Shown: positions 25,110 through 34,654, counted from the first letter of the stretch. The stretch is 64,000 nucleotides of DNA from Lachnospiraceae bacterium C6A11 (GCA_000702245.1 JNKY01000019.1:62001-126000), one strand, 5' to 3'. A program made the numbers and translations. Notes: generated by a model not told the origin, from the letters alone.

Positions 25110-26357
25110 TTATTTGGAAAGGTGTGAAATATTCATATAGCTTGGCAAACCGCCCCTAAAGGTTGGGAAGGATTCACCCTGGATGAGCGGCTTGATGTAG
25201 GTGATGAGCTCATCTGTAACATCGTTGCCGGCCGGAGTGATCCACGGTACAGGAACGTTTGATTCCTTGTTGGCAACCTGCGTTGTATCGACTGCATCGA
25301 TGTGGTAGGTGTACGGCTCGTCACTGTCACGGATGATTGCAGGCATAAGACCTGTCTTACCTTCGGCGGCAAGAGCTGCACCGGCCTCGCCAAGTTCGAA
25401 GCTTTCCTTAAGGTCAGTTGATGATGCAACGTGAGCTGCGCAGCGCTGAAGAATGTTCAGCTCTATTGAACGGCACTTAACACCGATCTCTTTCTTTACG
25501 ATTATCTCAAGAGCTTTACCTGCGCCACTGAGCTGAGCGTGTCCGAATTTGTCGGCTGCAGCAGCAGTGGAGGTGATGTAGATGCCATTCTCATCACGGA
25601 TGCCTTCTGAAACAGCAATTACAAGGTTGTTGTGGATCTTGAGCTTTTCGCGGACATCGTTAAGAAAACTATCTATGCTGAAAGGAACCTCAGGAAGATA
25701 GATCAGCTGAGGTGTTTCGTTATATTCATTTCTTGCAAGAGCAGCAGCGGCGGTAAGCCAGCCTGCGTCACGTCCCATTATTTCAACTATGGTAACACAT
25801 GGTATGCCGTAAATATAGGTGTCGTGTGCAATCTCAAGCATAGAGGTTGCAATGTATTTTGCAGCAGAACCGTAGCCCGGAGTATGATCGGTCAGGACAA
25901 GGTCGTTGTCTATGGTCTTCGGAACACCGATGAAGCTGATGTCACTGCCAAGGATTCGTCCGTATTCTGCAAGCTTAGCTGCTGTATCCATGGAATCGTT
26001 ACCACCTATATAGAAGAAGGCACCGATATCCAGCTTCTTAAATACTTCGAACAGTCTGTTGTAATCTGACGGGTCTTCCATAGGATCGGTCAGCTTATAA
26101 CGGCATGAGCCGAGATACATGGCCGGTGTTGAGATGAGCTGTGTAAAGTCACCTGTATTTGACGTATCGTCAGAATCTGCCTTGAAAGCATCTGTAAGGT
26201 CGATGAAGTTTTCTTCAAGAACTCCGGTAACACCGTGAAGTGAACCGTAGATTTTACCGAATCTGCCACTCTTTCTGACACCGCTTATGACACCGGCAAG
26301 TGTAGCATTTATTGCGGAGGTTGGGCCTCCGGACTGAGCTATGATCACGTTTTTCAT
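25110..26357 (-). CDS. pfp: Pyrophosphate-dependent phosphofructokinase
   Basis: Interconverts fructose 6-phosphate and fructose 1,6-bisphosphate with pyrophosphate instead of ATP, saving ATP in fermentative glycolysis. At 415 residues it has the pattern A-Q-S-G-G-P-T-S-A-I-N, G-G-N-D-S (ATP enzymes have G-G-D-G-S) and V-P-K-T-I-D-N-D, where the lysine and the Asp/Asn changes mark the pyrophosphate type. M-G-R-D-A-G-W is also present. The ribosome site AGGAAAGGAAC precedes the ATG on the minus strand. The gene is monocistronic: the next minus-strand gene upstream ends in its own terminator. Confidence 0.93.
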   Translation of the reverse strand: MKNVIIAQSGGPTSAINATLAGVISGVRKSGRFGKIYGSLHGVTGVLEENFIDLTDAFKADSDDTSNTGDFTQLISTPAMYLGSCRYKLTDPMEDPSDYNRLFEVFKKLDIGAFFYIGGNDSMDTAAKLAEYGRILGSDISFIGVPKTIDNDLVLTDHTPGYGSAAKYIATSMLEIAHDTYIYGIPCVTIVEIMGRDAGWLTAAAALARNEYNETPQLIYLPEVPFSIDSFLNDVREKLKIHNNLVIAVSEGIRDENGIYITSTAAAADKFGHAQLSGAGKALEIIVKKEIGVKCRSIELNILQRCAAHVASSTDLKESFELGEAGAALAAEGKTGLMPAIIRDSDEPYTYHIDAVDTTQVANKESNVPVPWITPAGNDVTDELITYIKPLIQGESFPTFRGGLPSYMNISHLSK

Positions 26358-26441
26358 AGTATTGTTCCTTTCCTGTTATTTAGAACAGGTATAATTTATC
26401 ATTAATTATATAGTTATGCAAGTGCGAGAGAAGTATTTATC

Positions 26442-26474
26442 AAAAAAGCAGCTATGCCGGTGCATAACTGCTTT
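26442..26474 (-). terminator. Minus-strand terminator of the ATP-grasp gene
   Basis: Stem AAAGCAG-C-TATGC/GCATA-A-CTGCTTT with loop CGGT; read on the minus strand it is followed by six T (26442-26447). Confidence 0.88.
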
Positions 26475-26483
26475 CTTCTTTCA

Positions 26484-27497
26484 TTATACAGGGATTCCGA
26501 GATCCTGAAGCTGCTTAAGGAGTCCTTCTCTCTTCTGGCTTCTGTCAGGAAGCTGTGGAAAGTCGTAAGCTGCGTAGTTGTTTCCTTCGATGATGAGCGG
26601 ACCGTTTGGAGTAACTGCAACGTCCCAACCGATGTAACGCACCTGAGGGATAACCTTGGAAGCTTCCATAACAAGCTTTTTAGCCTCTTCAAAATAAGGA
26701 ATCTTGAAGCCTTCAAACTTAACGCCGGTCATTGGATGCTCCTCGACGATATCAAGCTCTGATGTATGTCCCGGACCAACCACAACACCTGTATTTATGT
26801 CTACATGGCAAGCGTATCCGCCATTCTCCATATTATCAACGAATTTCTTATGGTTTCCTGTTTTAAATACAGCATAAAGAACGTGAGGCTGTTTCTTCCA
26901 ATAAACAGTCACTATTCTCATACAGTTAATGGAGTATGGATAGATCCTTGAAAGCTCCGGATGCTGCTCAACGCGGTCTTCGATAACGCCGAAACCGTTT
27001 TCAGGCTTGCGGATGTATGCAAGTGCTTCATCGATAGAGGAGAAGTCCGGAATATGGATAAGCTCGATTCCCTTGCCGCATTCGCCAAGGCTTGGCTTTG
27101 CGATGATATATTCTCTGTTCTTGATAAAATCCTTGATATCATCATCGGTTACAACCGAAAGATCCTGGAAATCTCTCTTTATAAAGTCCTTGAAGTGAGC
27201 GTAGAACTGGTTCTTGTAATCGAAAATATTTGTCTTTGAAGGATCGTTCAGAAGCTGGTGAAGACGCTTGTTCTTGACACGCGTCATGTAGGTCTTACGT
27301 TCCTTTCTCTTCATGTTGTAATACTCAAAAATGAGATAATCGTGGAAGCCGGCACCGTATTTGATTCCGCAGCCGATCATGTCCAGAAGGATCAGATTTC
27401 TGCTCTTTCTGCCGGATTTCTTTTTAACTTCGTTAACGCATTTCGCGATTCTCTTCAGACTGAGACCGCGAAATATGCGGAGTAGATATTTGAACAT
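26484..27497 (-). CDS. Sugar-transfer-associated ATP-grasp protein
   Basis: A 337-residue ATP-grasp enzyme of the group often found with exopolysaccharide genes; related folds join a carboxylate to an amine using ATP. Seen: I-I-A-K-P-S-L-G-E-C-G-K-G-I in the ATP-binding lobe, Y-S-I-N-C-M-R-I-V, and I-E-G-N-N-Y-A-A at the metal-binding end. I start at Met 27497, where AAGGGG precedes it on the minus strand; the longer frame to 27587 lacks a ribosome site and crosses a CCCC/GGGG hairpin. No polysaccharide genes are adjacent, so the substrate is unknown. Confidence 0.78.
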   Translation of the reverse strand: MFKYLLRIFRGLSLKRIAKCVNEVKKKSGRKSRNLILLDMIGCGIKYGAGFHDYLIFEYYNMKRKERKTYMTRVKNKRLHQLLNDPSKTNIFDYKNQFYAHFKDFIKRDFQDLSVVTDDDIKDFIKNREYIIAKPSLGECGKGIELIHIPDFSSIDEALAYIRKPENGFGVIEDRVEQHPELSRIYPYSINCMRIVTVYWKKQPHVLYAVFKTGNHKKFVDNMENGGYACHVDINTGVVVGPGHTSELDIVEEHPMTGVKFEGFKIPYFEEAKKLVMEASKVIPQVRYIGWDVAVTPNGPLIIEGNNYAAYDFPQLPDRSQKREGLLKQLQDLGIPV

Positions 27498-27662
27498 CGC
27501 TTTTCCCCTTATATAAAAATTTCCCCAATCTGAAGTGGGGATGCGTCGGGATAGTTCGGAAAAGTGTACCTTTCTGACCTTCCACAAACTGCTGAAATTT
27601 TAGCATATTATCGGGGGATTGTCTATATTTAATTCTTTTTGTGGCATTGGTAAAAATATACT

Positions 27663-27691
27663 TTGATTGTTTCAGGAAAATACGTCATAAT
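27663..27691 (+). promoter_or_regulatory. Promoter of the lipoprotein/radical SAM/helical-repeat operon
   Basis: TTGATT (27663-27668), a 17-base spacer, CATAAT (27686-27691), 52 bases before the lipoprotein start. Confidence 0.65.
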
Positions 27692-27743
27692 CAACTTAGG
27701 GAGTTTACTGACGTGTTTTTAATGAAATATATGAGGGATAGAT

Positions 27744-28847
27744 ATGAAACGTGGAATTAAAAGTATTATAACGATCACGATGCTTGCGGCTGTATTTATG
27801 CTGAGCGGGTGTGGAAAGGAAAAAAAGAAGAATCCCAAGCTTACGGATAATCCTAAAATGTTTTATGAGGCGTGGGATAAAGCGGCACTTGATAATATAG
27901 ACACCAAGGATATCAGGTGGAAGCTTGCGGCAGCTTTTCCTGAAGAACTGAATATGGAAACGCATGCAGGGCTTATACAGCCGGAGGATTTTACAGGTCC
28001 GATACTCTGCTTTAGGTCAGACGAAAGTGACAATCGTTTTAACCGGATATTTATTCCTGAAGAAAAAATACAGGATTACCTAAAAGCTCCAAAGTTCCCT
28101 GATGATATTGAAATAGCGGAATACACCTATTCGGCAGAGAGGATACCTGATGAATATTTATCTGATGACAAGCTGACAAAGCTTCAGAAAAAGAAGCAGC
28201 CGGTTGTATTCGCCTTTGTTGAATGTACAGGTTATACCGAGGGTGCTGTTTATGTTTCGCCGTCAGGCAATAAGGAGGCAATATACCAGCTCGGCTGGCG
28301 AGTATCCTTCTATAACTATCCGGACTGTACTTTGCTTGGCTGGGAGACAGTGGAACGTGCTTACGCAAAACCGGAATCAATGTCTTATGACAGGACTTAT
28401 TTGGATCAAAACAAGAAAAGAGTTTATATCTATGATTCAAACGGGGCTGCTGTGGATGTTATGGACGAGACTATGAAGCTTCTTTACGGTGATTCCTATG
28501 GACAGTCAGATATAGCGGATCAGCCGGTACAACCGGATAACGCAAATTCAAACTTTATTTATGATGATAACGGGAAGATTATCCGTGAGGAGATCATGGA
28601 TGATAATGGTGAACTCAGTGAATATATTGAATATGCATATCATATTGATGGCTTTGTTGTGACCAAGACCGGATATGACAAAAATAACGTTAAGCGGTGG
28701 CATGCGATTCTGAGATCCGACGGATCGTATACTTCGTACAGTACATATTATTCGAGTGGAAATCTTGAGTCAGTTACAGATTATGATGAAAATGGAAATG
28801 TGATCAAGACGACAAATTATGAAGAAGATCCGAGGTTAATGGATTAG
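27744..28847 (+). CDS. Lipoprotein with C-terminal YwqK/MORN-like repeats
   Basis: A 367-residue lipoprotein: signal peptide with lipobox L-S-G-C (Cys near 23), a mixed alpha/beta domain of about 220 residues, then from about residue 270 short repeats of the Y-D-D-N-G-K-I-I-R / Y-D-E-N-G-N-V-I-K type, as in YwqK antitoxin-like and MORN-variant proteins. It is the first gene of an apparent operon; the radical SAM gene begins 7 bases after its stop. It could be the substrate, an exported partner, or an unrelated surface protein. I see no catalytic site. Confidence 0.7.
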   Translation: MKRGIKSIITITMLAAVFMLSGCGKEKKKNPKLTDNPKMFYEAWDKAALDNIDTKDIRWKLAAAFPEELNMETHAGLIQPEDFTGPILCFRSDESDNRFNRIFIPEEKIQDYLKAPKFPDDIEIAEYTYSAERIPDEYLSDDKLTKLQKKKQPVVFAFVECTGYTEGAVYVSPSGNKEAIYQLGWRVSFYNYPDCTLLGWETVERAYAKPESMSYDRTYLDQNKKRVYIYDSNGAAVDVMDETMKLLYGDSYGQSDIADQPVQPDNANSNFIYDDNGKIIREEIMDDNGELSEYIEYAYHIDGFVVTKTGYDKNNVKRWHAILRSDGSYTSYSTYYSSGNLESVTDYDENGNVIKTTNYEEDPRLMD

Positions 28848-28854
28848 ACCCTAT

Positions 28855-31152
28855 ATGAGTAAAAACGAAAGCTTTTATCCTAAAAACTTCATGATCCTTC
28901 CGACCATGGCATGTCAGGCGTCATGCCGATATTGTTTTGCAAAAAAATCGGGAGACGTAATGACACGCAGGACGGCTGAGGCGGTGATTGAGTATATTTC
29001 AGATTTGGTGAAAACGGATTTTAATCTGACTTTTCATGGTGGAGAGCCTCTTCTGGCAGGGAAGGATTTTTACAGATGGATACTGCCGATACTGCGTGAA
29101 AGATTTGGGCTCGGTATTCATATTGGGATACAGTCAAATCTATGGGCTGTAGATGATGAGTTTGCGGAGCTTTTTTCAAAATACATGGTTTCTGTCGGAA
29201 CCAGCCTGGATGGTCCTAAGGATATGTGTGACGGACAGAGAGGGACAGGCTATTATGACAAGACTATGGCCGGGATGGAGCTGCTCTCCAGGCACGGCGT
29301 TGCAGTAAAAACTATAGCCACATTTACTGAGGGATTCAGTAATATGGGGGCTGCTGTTTACGATGGCAGTAGGCTTTCTTATGCTATTCATCCTGCTGTA
29401 CCGATTCTGAAGCCGGATGAAATATCTTATGACAATGATACAACAGATACTGTGCTGAAACCGGTCGGACTAAAGAACGTTCTTCTCGATACTTATGAAG
29501 CATATAAGAATGATCTTTCACACAATCATGTGCTGACACTTGATAGTATTGCCAAAGGAATGTTACACGGAAGCTGCGAGCTGTGTACATTTACGGATTG
29601 TCTGGGGCAGTTTGCGGTCATTGACCCAAAGGGGGATATCTATTCCTGCCAGAGGTTTGTGGGGAATGAAGAGTATAAGATTGGGAATGTTTTTGAAGAT
29701 CCATATGGTCAAAAAATAACGGAAAGCCCGGGCTATAAGAAACTAAAAATATTGGAATGTAGTTTACATAACACATGCGCGAACTGCGAGCATTTTGCAA
29801 TATGCAAGGGCGGATGTATGTATAATGCGCTGATGGCTCTGGGTCGATATGATGGTTCGCATAACCGATCAGCTGTTGATTATAGATCAATTGTAAGTAG
29901 TGATACAGATAATGGTTTCGATGATGGAATTTCGAAACGTACTATGATTAAGGATCCGTACTGCGAAGCATATAAGGCTGTATTTGATGCTATGAAGAAG
30001 GATATGGCCGGTGAAATGGCTGCATCAATGCTTGGCAAAAACTTTGAGGCAAAAGTGCTTGCCATGGCGGGTGAGAATAAGCATCCGGCAGATATCAGAA
30101 AAACAAAGGAACTGCTAAGCTATGCTGTTCGTGCAGGGAAAATGCAGGGGAAGCCCAAGGAACTTTGCGGAAATCATTATCCTTTTAATGAGCTGAATAA
30201 ATTATATCTTCATATAACCTACAGATGTGAGCTTCGCTGTGATCACTGTTATATAAGAGGCGGAGAAGCTCAGTGTGACGAACTATCTCCGGAAAAATAC
30301 AGAAATATTATCAAAGAAGCAGCGGACAGCTGTTTTCGGAGTGTTGTTATCACAGGCGGAGAGCCGTTCCTATATCCGCACTTTGAAGAGTTATGCGATA
30401 TGCTCAGCCAGGTGGATATGAAGGGGACGAAACTTATTCTCAGAACCGCGCTGGTAAGTAACGTGGAGAAAAGCATGCTGAGGAAGGTATGCGCCCTGTT
30501 TGATGAGGTTATAGTGAGTATAGACGGTGACAGAGAAACGCATGACCGGAGAAGGGGCAGCGGAACATATGACATTGCGGTCGGTCGGATTAAGCTGATA
30601 AAAGAAATGGGGCTTATAGATAAGGTTGGTATTGCGGCTGTTCTTAGCAAAGAGGAAGCAGAAGGTGAGGCCGGAAAGAGCGTAAGCAGACTTGCCCGAG
30701 AACTTGGTATCAGAAAACTGCGTATAAGGAATAAGCTTCCTCTTGGCAGAGCCGAAGGAACGGTGCAGGAGAAATGGCAGAAATGTACGGATGAAGCGGT
30801 TATGAGTGACAGCTTCTGCATAAGAGAAAGCTGTGGGCTGGGACATAACCTGTTTGTGAAGCCGGACGGAAGTGTATTTCCATGTTATGCCTGGTGCAAA
30901 TCGGAAACGAAGCTTGGAGATCTGAAGGGTGAAACACTCAGGAGTATTCTGACGGAGGACGGGCTTTTTAAATACACCCGGCATGATGTGGATACAAATG
31001 AAAAGTGTAAATACTGTGAAGTGAGATACCTATGCGGAGGCATATGCAAGGCATGGGTGAAGAATGATAGTAACGTGGATAGTGGGGATTTTGACTGTTC
31101 GGACAGGAAAGAGTATTTCCGGAGGATAGCAGAGAATATCGGGAAGGAGTAG
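28855..31152 (+). CDS. Tandem double radical SAM/SPASM maturase
   Basis: A 765-residue protein with two complete radical SAM units in one chain. Unit 1: SAM-cluster cysteines C20-x3-C24-x2-C27, F-H-G-G-E-P, T-S-L-D-G, and a SPASM region ending C302...C308-x2-C311-x5-C317-x3-C321. A helical linker (about 375-445) leads to unit 2: C458-x3-C462-x2-C465, T-G-G-E-P-F, S-I-D-G-D, and a second SPASM ending C-K-Y-C-E-V-R-Y-L-C-G-G-I-C. SPASM enzymes usually modify peptides or proteins (RiPP thioethers, sulfatase formylglycine). No short precursor gene is visible nearby. The next gene starts 4 bases after the stop. Confidence 0.88.
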   Translation: MSKNESFYPKNFMILPTMACQASCRYCFAKKSGDVMTRRTAEAVIEYISDLVKTDFNLTFHGGEPLLAGKDFYRWILPILRERFGLGIHIGIQSNLWAVDDEFAELFSKYMVSVGTSLDGPKDMCDGQRGTGYYDKTMAGMELLSRHGVAVKTIATFTEGFSNMGAAVYDGSRLSYAIHPAVPILKPDEISYDNDTTDTVLKPVGLKNVLLDTYEAYKNDLSHNHVLTLDSIAKGMLHGSCELCTFTDCLGQFAVIDPKGDIYSCQRFVGNEEYKIGNVFEDPYGQKITESPGYKKLKILECSLHNTCANCEHFAICKGGCMYNALMALGRYDGSHNRSAVDYRSIVSSDTDNGFDDGISKRTMIKDPYCEAYKAVFDAMKKDMAGEMAASMLGKNFEAKVLAMAGENKHPADIRKTKELLSYAVRAGKMQGKPKELCGNHYPFNELNKLYLHITYRCELRCDHCYIRGGEAQCDELSPEKYRNIIKEAADSCFRSVVITGGEPFLYPHFEELCDMLSQVDMKGTKLILRTALVSNVEKSMLRKVCALFDEVIVSIDGDRETHDRRRGSGTYDIAVGRIKLIKEMGLIDKVGIAAVLSKEEAEGEAGKSVSRLARELGIRKLRIRNKLPLGRAEGTVQEKWQKCTDEAVMSDSFCIRESCGLGHNLFVKPDGSVFPCYAWCKSETKLGDLKGETLRSILTEDGLFKYTRHDVDTNEKCKYCEVRYLCGGICKAWVKNDSNVDSGDFDCSDRKEYFRRIAENIGKE

Positions 31153-31156
31153 GATT

Positions 31157-33049
31157 ATGGGACTTTTTACACCGGGGTGGCTTAAGGATATTAATAAGGC
31201 TAAGGCAAAAGAGAAGGAAACGGATTCTCTCGATGTGCTGAAAAGACTTGTTATGGAAACTGCGTTTTATGATAAGGACGGACTGAAACTTATCCGCAGT
31301 GCTATCTATCATATAAAAAGATTTGATCCATCGGAGGAGAAGCTTAGTGTTATGAGAGATATAGCATATAATGCGCCGTCTCCATTTGCCAGATGTATGT
31401 CAGCTCACCTTCTTCGGTCTGATGAAGGAAGAAAGCTGGTTGCCGAAAATATTGTTGCTGCATATAAGGTTCAGGGGGATATTTACATTGACGGTACGGA
31501 TGAATGGATGGGTGATATCTCGGAAGCGTCTCTTCTTCGCGAGGCCTTCAGTGCTGCTTCAGAGATACAGCTTAAAAAGAATATAGTCAGGCAACTCCGG
31601 GACCAGGAGCTTCTCATGGATATAATCCTTAAGGGAAAGGACGAGAGCCTGGCTGAACTGGCTGCCAAAAATCTGTATTTTAAGCAGGATCAGTGCGTCC
31701 GTATCATAAATGAATGCAGAAATGAAACCTATAGAGTTAAAGCGATCAAGGCACTTGATAAGAGCAACGAGGACCTGCTGATATTTCTTGCACAGGGCGG
31801 GAATAAGTATGCAAAGAGCCGCCTTCTGGAGCTGGACACAGCAAAATACGCAAGAAAATACATGGAGCTTCTTGAACCTGCACAGAAGGTGATCGCTATC
31901 GAAAATGATGTTTTTACGGAAGAGGAGCTGGAAAAGCTTGCAAAAGAATGTGACGATATTGATGAGAGAAATTCAGGTGGAAAACCTGCCTGGGCTGCCA
32001 TAAGAAAGCTTCAGGATAACAGGGCACTCGCGCGTCTTCTTTACAGGGATATTCCGAGAGGTTCTTTTAAGAACAATGCATACGGACAGCCGGATCAGGA
32101 AGAGAGTCTGTGGATAAAATGGACCTGTGCGATACTTGAAAGGATGGATGGAAATGAAAAGGACATGGTTAAGTTTATCGTGTCAGGTCATGGCGGTCAT
32201 CAGATAAGATCGGAAACCATCGCATTTAAGAAGATTAAGAGCACAGAAGGACTTTTAAAAGTTGCGCTTTCTAAGAATTCGGTTGCGCTTGATGCGGCGA
32301 AGCTTCTGGGTGACGAATTTATAGATAAGCTTAGAGAATCAGAGGATAATAAAGTAAGAGGATATGCTGATTCCAAGTGGGTCGATAGGACTATATCAAA
32401 CGCATCGGAAACTGAAGCGTTTGAGGTTATGAGGATCAAGATGAAGCAGAAGAATGATCCGCTAAACTTCCTTAGGGCATATGAGAGTCTGAAAAGTGAT
32501 GAGACACGGCTGTTGGCATATAAAGAGTTTACGAAGGATTATCTGCCTTTTGGACAGAGCAGTACTATGGTAAGGGAAAGAATGCTCGGTGCTATCACTG
32601 ACGGAGAATTATTCCTTGAATACTGCATGAAAGGGAATTCTCATGATCTTGACAGAAAAAGGCTTCATGAACTTATAGATGGTTCGGAGCTTGAGAAGAA
32701 AATGACAGATGCAGCAGTTGATATGCTGATGAACGATCCTTTCAATGGGTGGAGACACATGAAATTCGTCGGTACTTATTATGGTATATCTCATTACATG
32801 GCAGCATGGAAATATGCCGGAAAACCCTACATAGAAAAGCTCCTTACGATCATAGAAAATGATCACGATTTTAATAAAGCAGATTATGCTTTTTATCATT
32901 TGAAGGAGATTTATAAAAATGCGCCGGAAAGCCATGAGACCATGACACATGCTGCAGGCAGAAGCTATGTTAAGCATGATGACTTTGTTGATGAGCAATG
33001 CGGTGCAAATACCCGCAACAGGGATGTTACGATAACAATAAGTTTTTGA
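31157..33049 (+). CDS. Helical-repeat (HEAT-like) protein linked to the radical SAM enzyme
   Basis: A 630-residue cytoplasmic protein without signal or membrane span. By eye it is almost wholly paired amphipathic helices, with phrases such as L-A-E-L-A-A-K-N-L and V-K-A-I-K-A-L-D typical of HEAT/Armadillo-like solenoids, which usually bind other proteins or peptides. The extreme C-terminus differs: K-H-D-D-F-V-D-E-Q-C-G-A-N-T-R, then a short beta strand V-T-I-T-I-S-F. An AAGGAG site lies inside the end of the radical SAM gene, so the two are translationally close. Presenting substrate to the maturase is a reasonable guess, not shown. Confidence 0.68.
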   Translation: MGLFTPGWLKDINKAKAKEKETDSLDVLKRLVMETAFYDKDGLKLIRSAIYHIKRFDPSEEKLSVMRDIAYNAPSPFARCMSAHLLRSDEGRKLVAENIVAAYKVQGDIYIDGTDEWMGDISEASLLREAFSAASEIQLKKNIVRQLRDQELLMDIILKGKDESLAELAAKNLYFKQDQCVRIINECRNETYRVKAIKALDKSNEDLLIFLAQGGNKYAKSRLLELDTAKYARKYMELLEPAQKVIAIENDVFTEEELEKLAKECDDIDERNSGGKPAWAAIRKLQDNRALARLLYRDIPRGSFKNNAYGQPDQEESLWIKWTCAILERMDGNEKDMVKFIVSGHGGHQIRSETIAFKKIKSTEGLLKVALSKNSVALDAAKLLGDEFIDKLRESEDNKVRGYADSKWVDRTISNASETEAFEVMRIKMKQKNDPLNFLRAYESLKSDETRLLAYKEFTKDYLPFGQSSTMVRERMLGAITDGELFLEYCMKGNSHDLDRKRLHELIDGSELEKKMTDAAVDMLMNDPFNGWRHMKFVGTYYGISHYMAAWKYAGKPYIEKLLTIIENDHDFNKADYAFYHLKEIYKNAPESHETMTHAAGRSYVKHDDFVDEQCGANTRNRDVTITISF

Positions 33050-33091
33050 AAACTTGAGTAAAAAAATATTTATTAGATGTCTTGTGTTTGG

Positions 33092-33097
33092 TATAAT
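33092..33097 (+). promoter_or_regulatory. Extended -10 promoter element of the racemase gene
   Basis: TG-G-TATAAT: a consensus -10 box with the TGn extension 41 bases before the start codon. The -35 is weak. Confidence 0.6.
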
Positions 33098-33137
33098 CAA
33101 AAGTAGCAGAATTTTATGAAAATACAGGACAAGGACA

Positions 33138-33842
33138 ATGGAAAGAAAAATGCTTGGAATACTCGGGGGTATGGGCCCTGAGGCGACGGAAATATTATAT
33201 AAAAAGATCATAGAAAAAACAGCGGTTTCGGGAGACAGGGATCATCTTGATATTCTTATCTTCTCACACGCTACGATACCGGACAGAACAGAATGCATCC
33301 TTTGCGGAAAGCAGGATTATCTATGGGATATCCTAAAGAAGGATATCGAGATACTGAAGGGTGCAGGCTGTGAATATTTTGCGGTTCCGTGCAATACCTG
33401 TCACTTCTTTGCAAACAAATTCGATGAGCTGACAGGTGGAGGCTTCATCAATATGATTGAGGAGACTGCAAGCTATGCGGCAGCCCGCCACGTTAAGAAG
33501 GTTGGCGTTATGGCTACGGACGGAACGGTTCAGAATGATATGTACGGCAAGGCTCTAAGGGCACACGGAATAGAGACTGTTTATCCCGATGAGGAAGGTC
33601 AGAAGAAGGTCATGTCTATTATCTATGACGAGATCAAGGCCGGGGAGAAGGGCGACAGACATAAGTTTATGGAGGTTGTTGCTCCACTCAGAGATCAGGG
33701 CTGTGAGGCAGTGATACTTGCCTGTACAGAGCTTTCTGTATTTAATGTAAACTACGAGCTTGGTGCGGATTATTATATTGATGCACTGAATGTTCTTACC
33801 AGGACGTGTATCGAAAAATGCGGCGCGAGATATCTGATCTAA
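33138..33842 (+). CDS. Aspartate/glutamate racemase family protein
   Basis: A 234-residue cofactor-independent amino-acid racemase. The two catalytic cysteines are present: V-P-C-N-T-C-H and A-C-T-E-L-S; the N-terminus G-I-L-G-G-M-G-P-E-A-T is the RacX/YgeA/aspartate racemase signature. It could supply D-Asp or another D-amino acid for wall cross-bridges or signalling; sequence alone does not settle the substrate. It has its own extended -10 promoter. A 20-base direct duplication covers its stop codon. Confidence 0.9.
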   Translation: MERKMLGILGGMGPEATEILYKKIIEKTAVSGDRDHLDILIFSHATIPDRTECILCGKQDYLWDILKKDIEILKGAGCEYFAVPCNTCHFFANKFDELTGGGFINMIEETASYAAARHVKKVGVMATDGTVQNDMYGKALRAHGIETVYPDEEGQKKVMSIIYDEIKAGEKGDRHKFMEVVAPLRDQGCEAVILACTELSVFNVNYELGADYYIDALNVLTRTCIEKCGARYLI

Positions 33843-33872
33843 ATACGTTGTTAGATATCTGATCTAAATACG
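33828..33872. repeat. Direct duplication over the racemase stop codon
   Basis: AGATATCTGATCTAAATACG occurs at 33828-33847 and again at 33853-33872, separated by 5 bases. The first copy contains the TAA stop, so a recent local duplication is likely. Confidence 0.85.
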
Positions 33873-33933
33873 CCGTAAGGTACTTCGCAAGGTTATTGTA
33901 ACTATTGATATACCTGCATAAAAGGAGGTTTCT

Positions 33934-34572
33934 ATGAAGAAAAAGATCATCATTACTATTGCCAGAGAGCACGGCTCAGGCGGCCTTAAGGTTGGTAAGC
34001 GCCTTGCCGAAGATCTTGGTATTAACTGCTACGACAGTGAGATGTTCCAGCTGGTTTCTGACAGTAAGAATTTAAGAGACAATCATGTCGCACACGATGA
34101 CAGGATCAAGGGAACCTCTCTTTTTAATGTTGCACAGGATCAGTATAAGAGCCATGAGGGCGAGGAGTTTCCGGTTGAAAGCGATGATTTCCTTTCGATG
34201 AGGGACCTCTTCGAATATCAGTCTGAGATCATCAGAGCTCTCGCGGACAGAGAGTCCTGTGTTATAGTCGGACGCTGCTCAAACTACATCCTGAAGGACA
34301 GGGATGATGTTGTGAGCGTATTTATTCATGCTCCGATCGAATACCGTGCAAGAAGAATATCCTACGTTCATGATATGCCTGAGAAGGAACTGATCGCCTA
34401 CATCAATAGTAAGGACAGACACAGAGCGGATTATTACAAGTACTATACCGGTCATGACTGGAAGAATGCAAGATATTACGACATATCACTCAGTACCGAG
34501 AAGTACGGAATAAGCGGATGTGCAGAAGAGATAAAGAAATTCATCAACTGCAGATACGGTGATGTGATCTAA
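33934..34572 (+). CDS. Cytidylate-kinase-like protein
   Basis: A 212-residue P-loop protein of the cytidylate kinase-like (AAA_26) family. The nucleotide loop is I-A-R-E-H-G-S-G-G, with R-E-H in place of the classical G-x4-G-K pattern; V-I-V-G-R-C-S-N-Y-I and R-A-R-R-I form the later sites. These proteins are common in Clostridia, often in several copies, and are not the housekeeping CMP kinase. The true substrate is unknown. An AAAGGAGG site precedes the ATG. Confidence 0.82.
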   Translation: MKKKIIITIAREHGSGGLKVGKRLAEDLGINCYDSEMFQLVSDSKNLRDNHVAHDDRIKGTSLFNVAQDQYKSHEGEEFPVESDDFLSMRDLFEYQSEIIRALADRESCVIVGRCSNYILKDRDDVVSVFIHAPIEYRARRISYVHDMPEKELIAYINSKDRHRADYYKYYTGHDWKNARYYDISLSTEKYGISGCAEEIKKFINCRYGDVI

Positions 34573-34625
34573 AACCGGAGCGTAAAAAAGAAGTAGTTTT
34601 GCAGGGCATAAACCTCATGTTTCCA

Positions 34626-34654
34626 TTGAAGAACATACCATTTTATGATAAAAT
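34626..34654 (+). promoter_or_regulatory. Promoter of glgA
   Basis: TTGAAG (34626-34631), a 17-base spacer, TAAAAT (34649-34654) with a TGn extension, 107 bases before the start. Confidence 0.65.
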
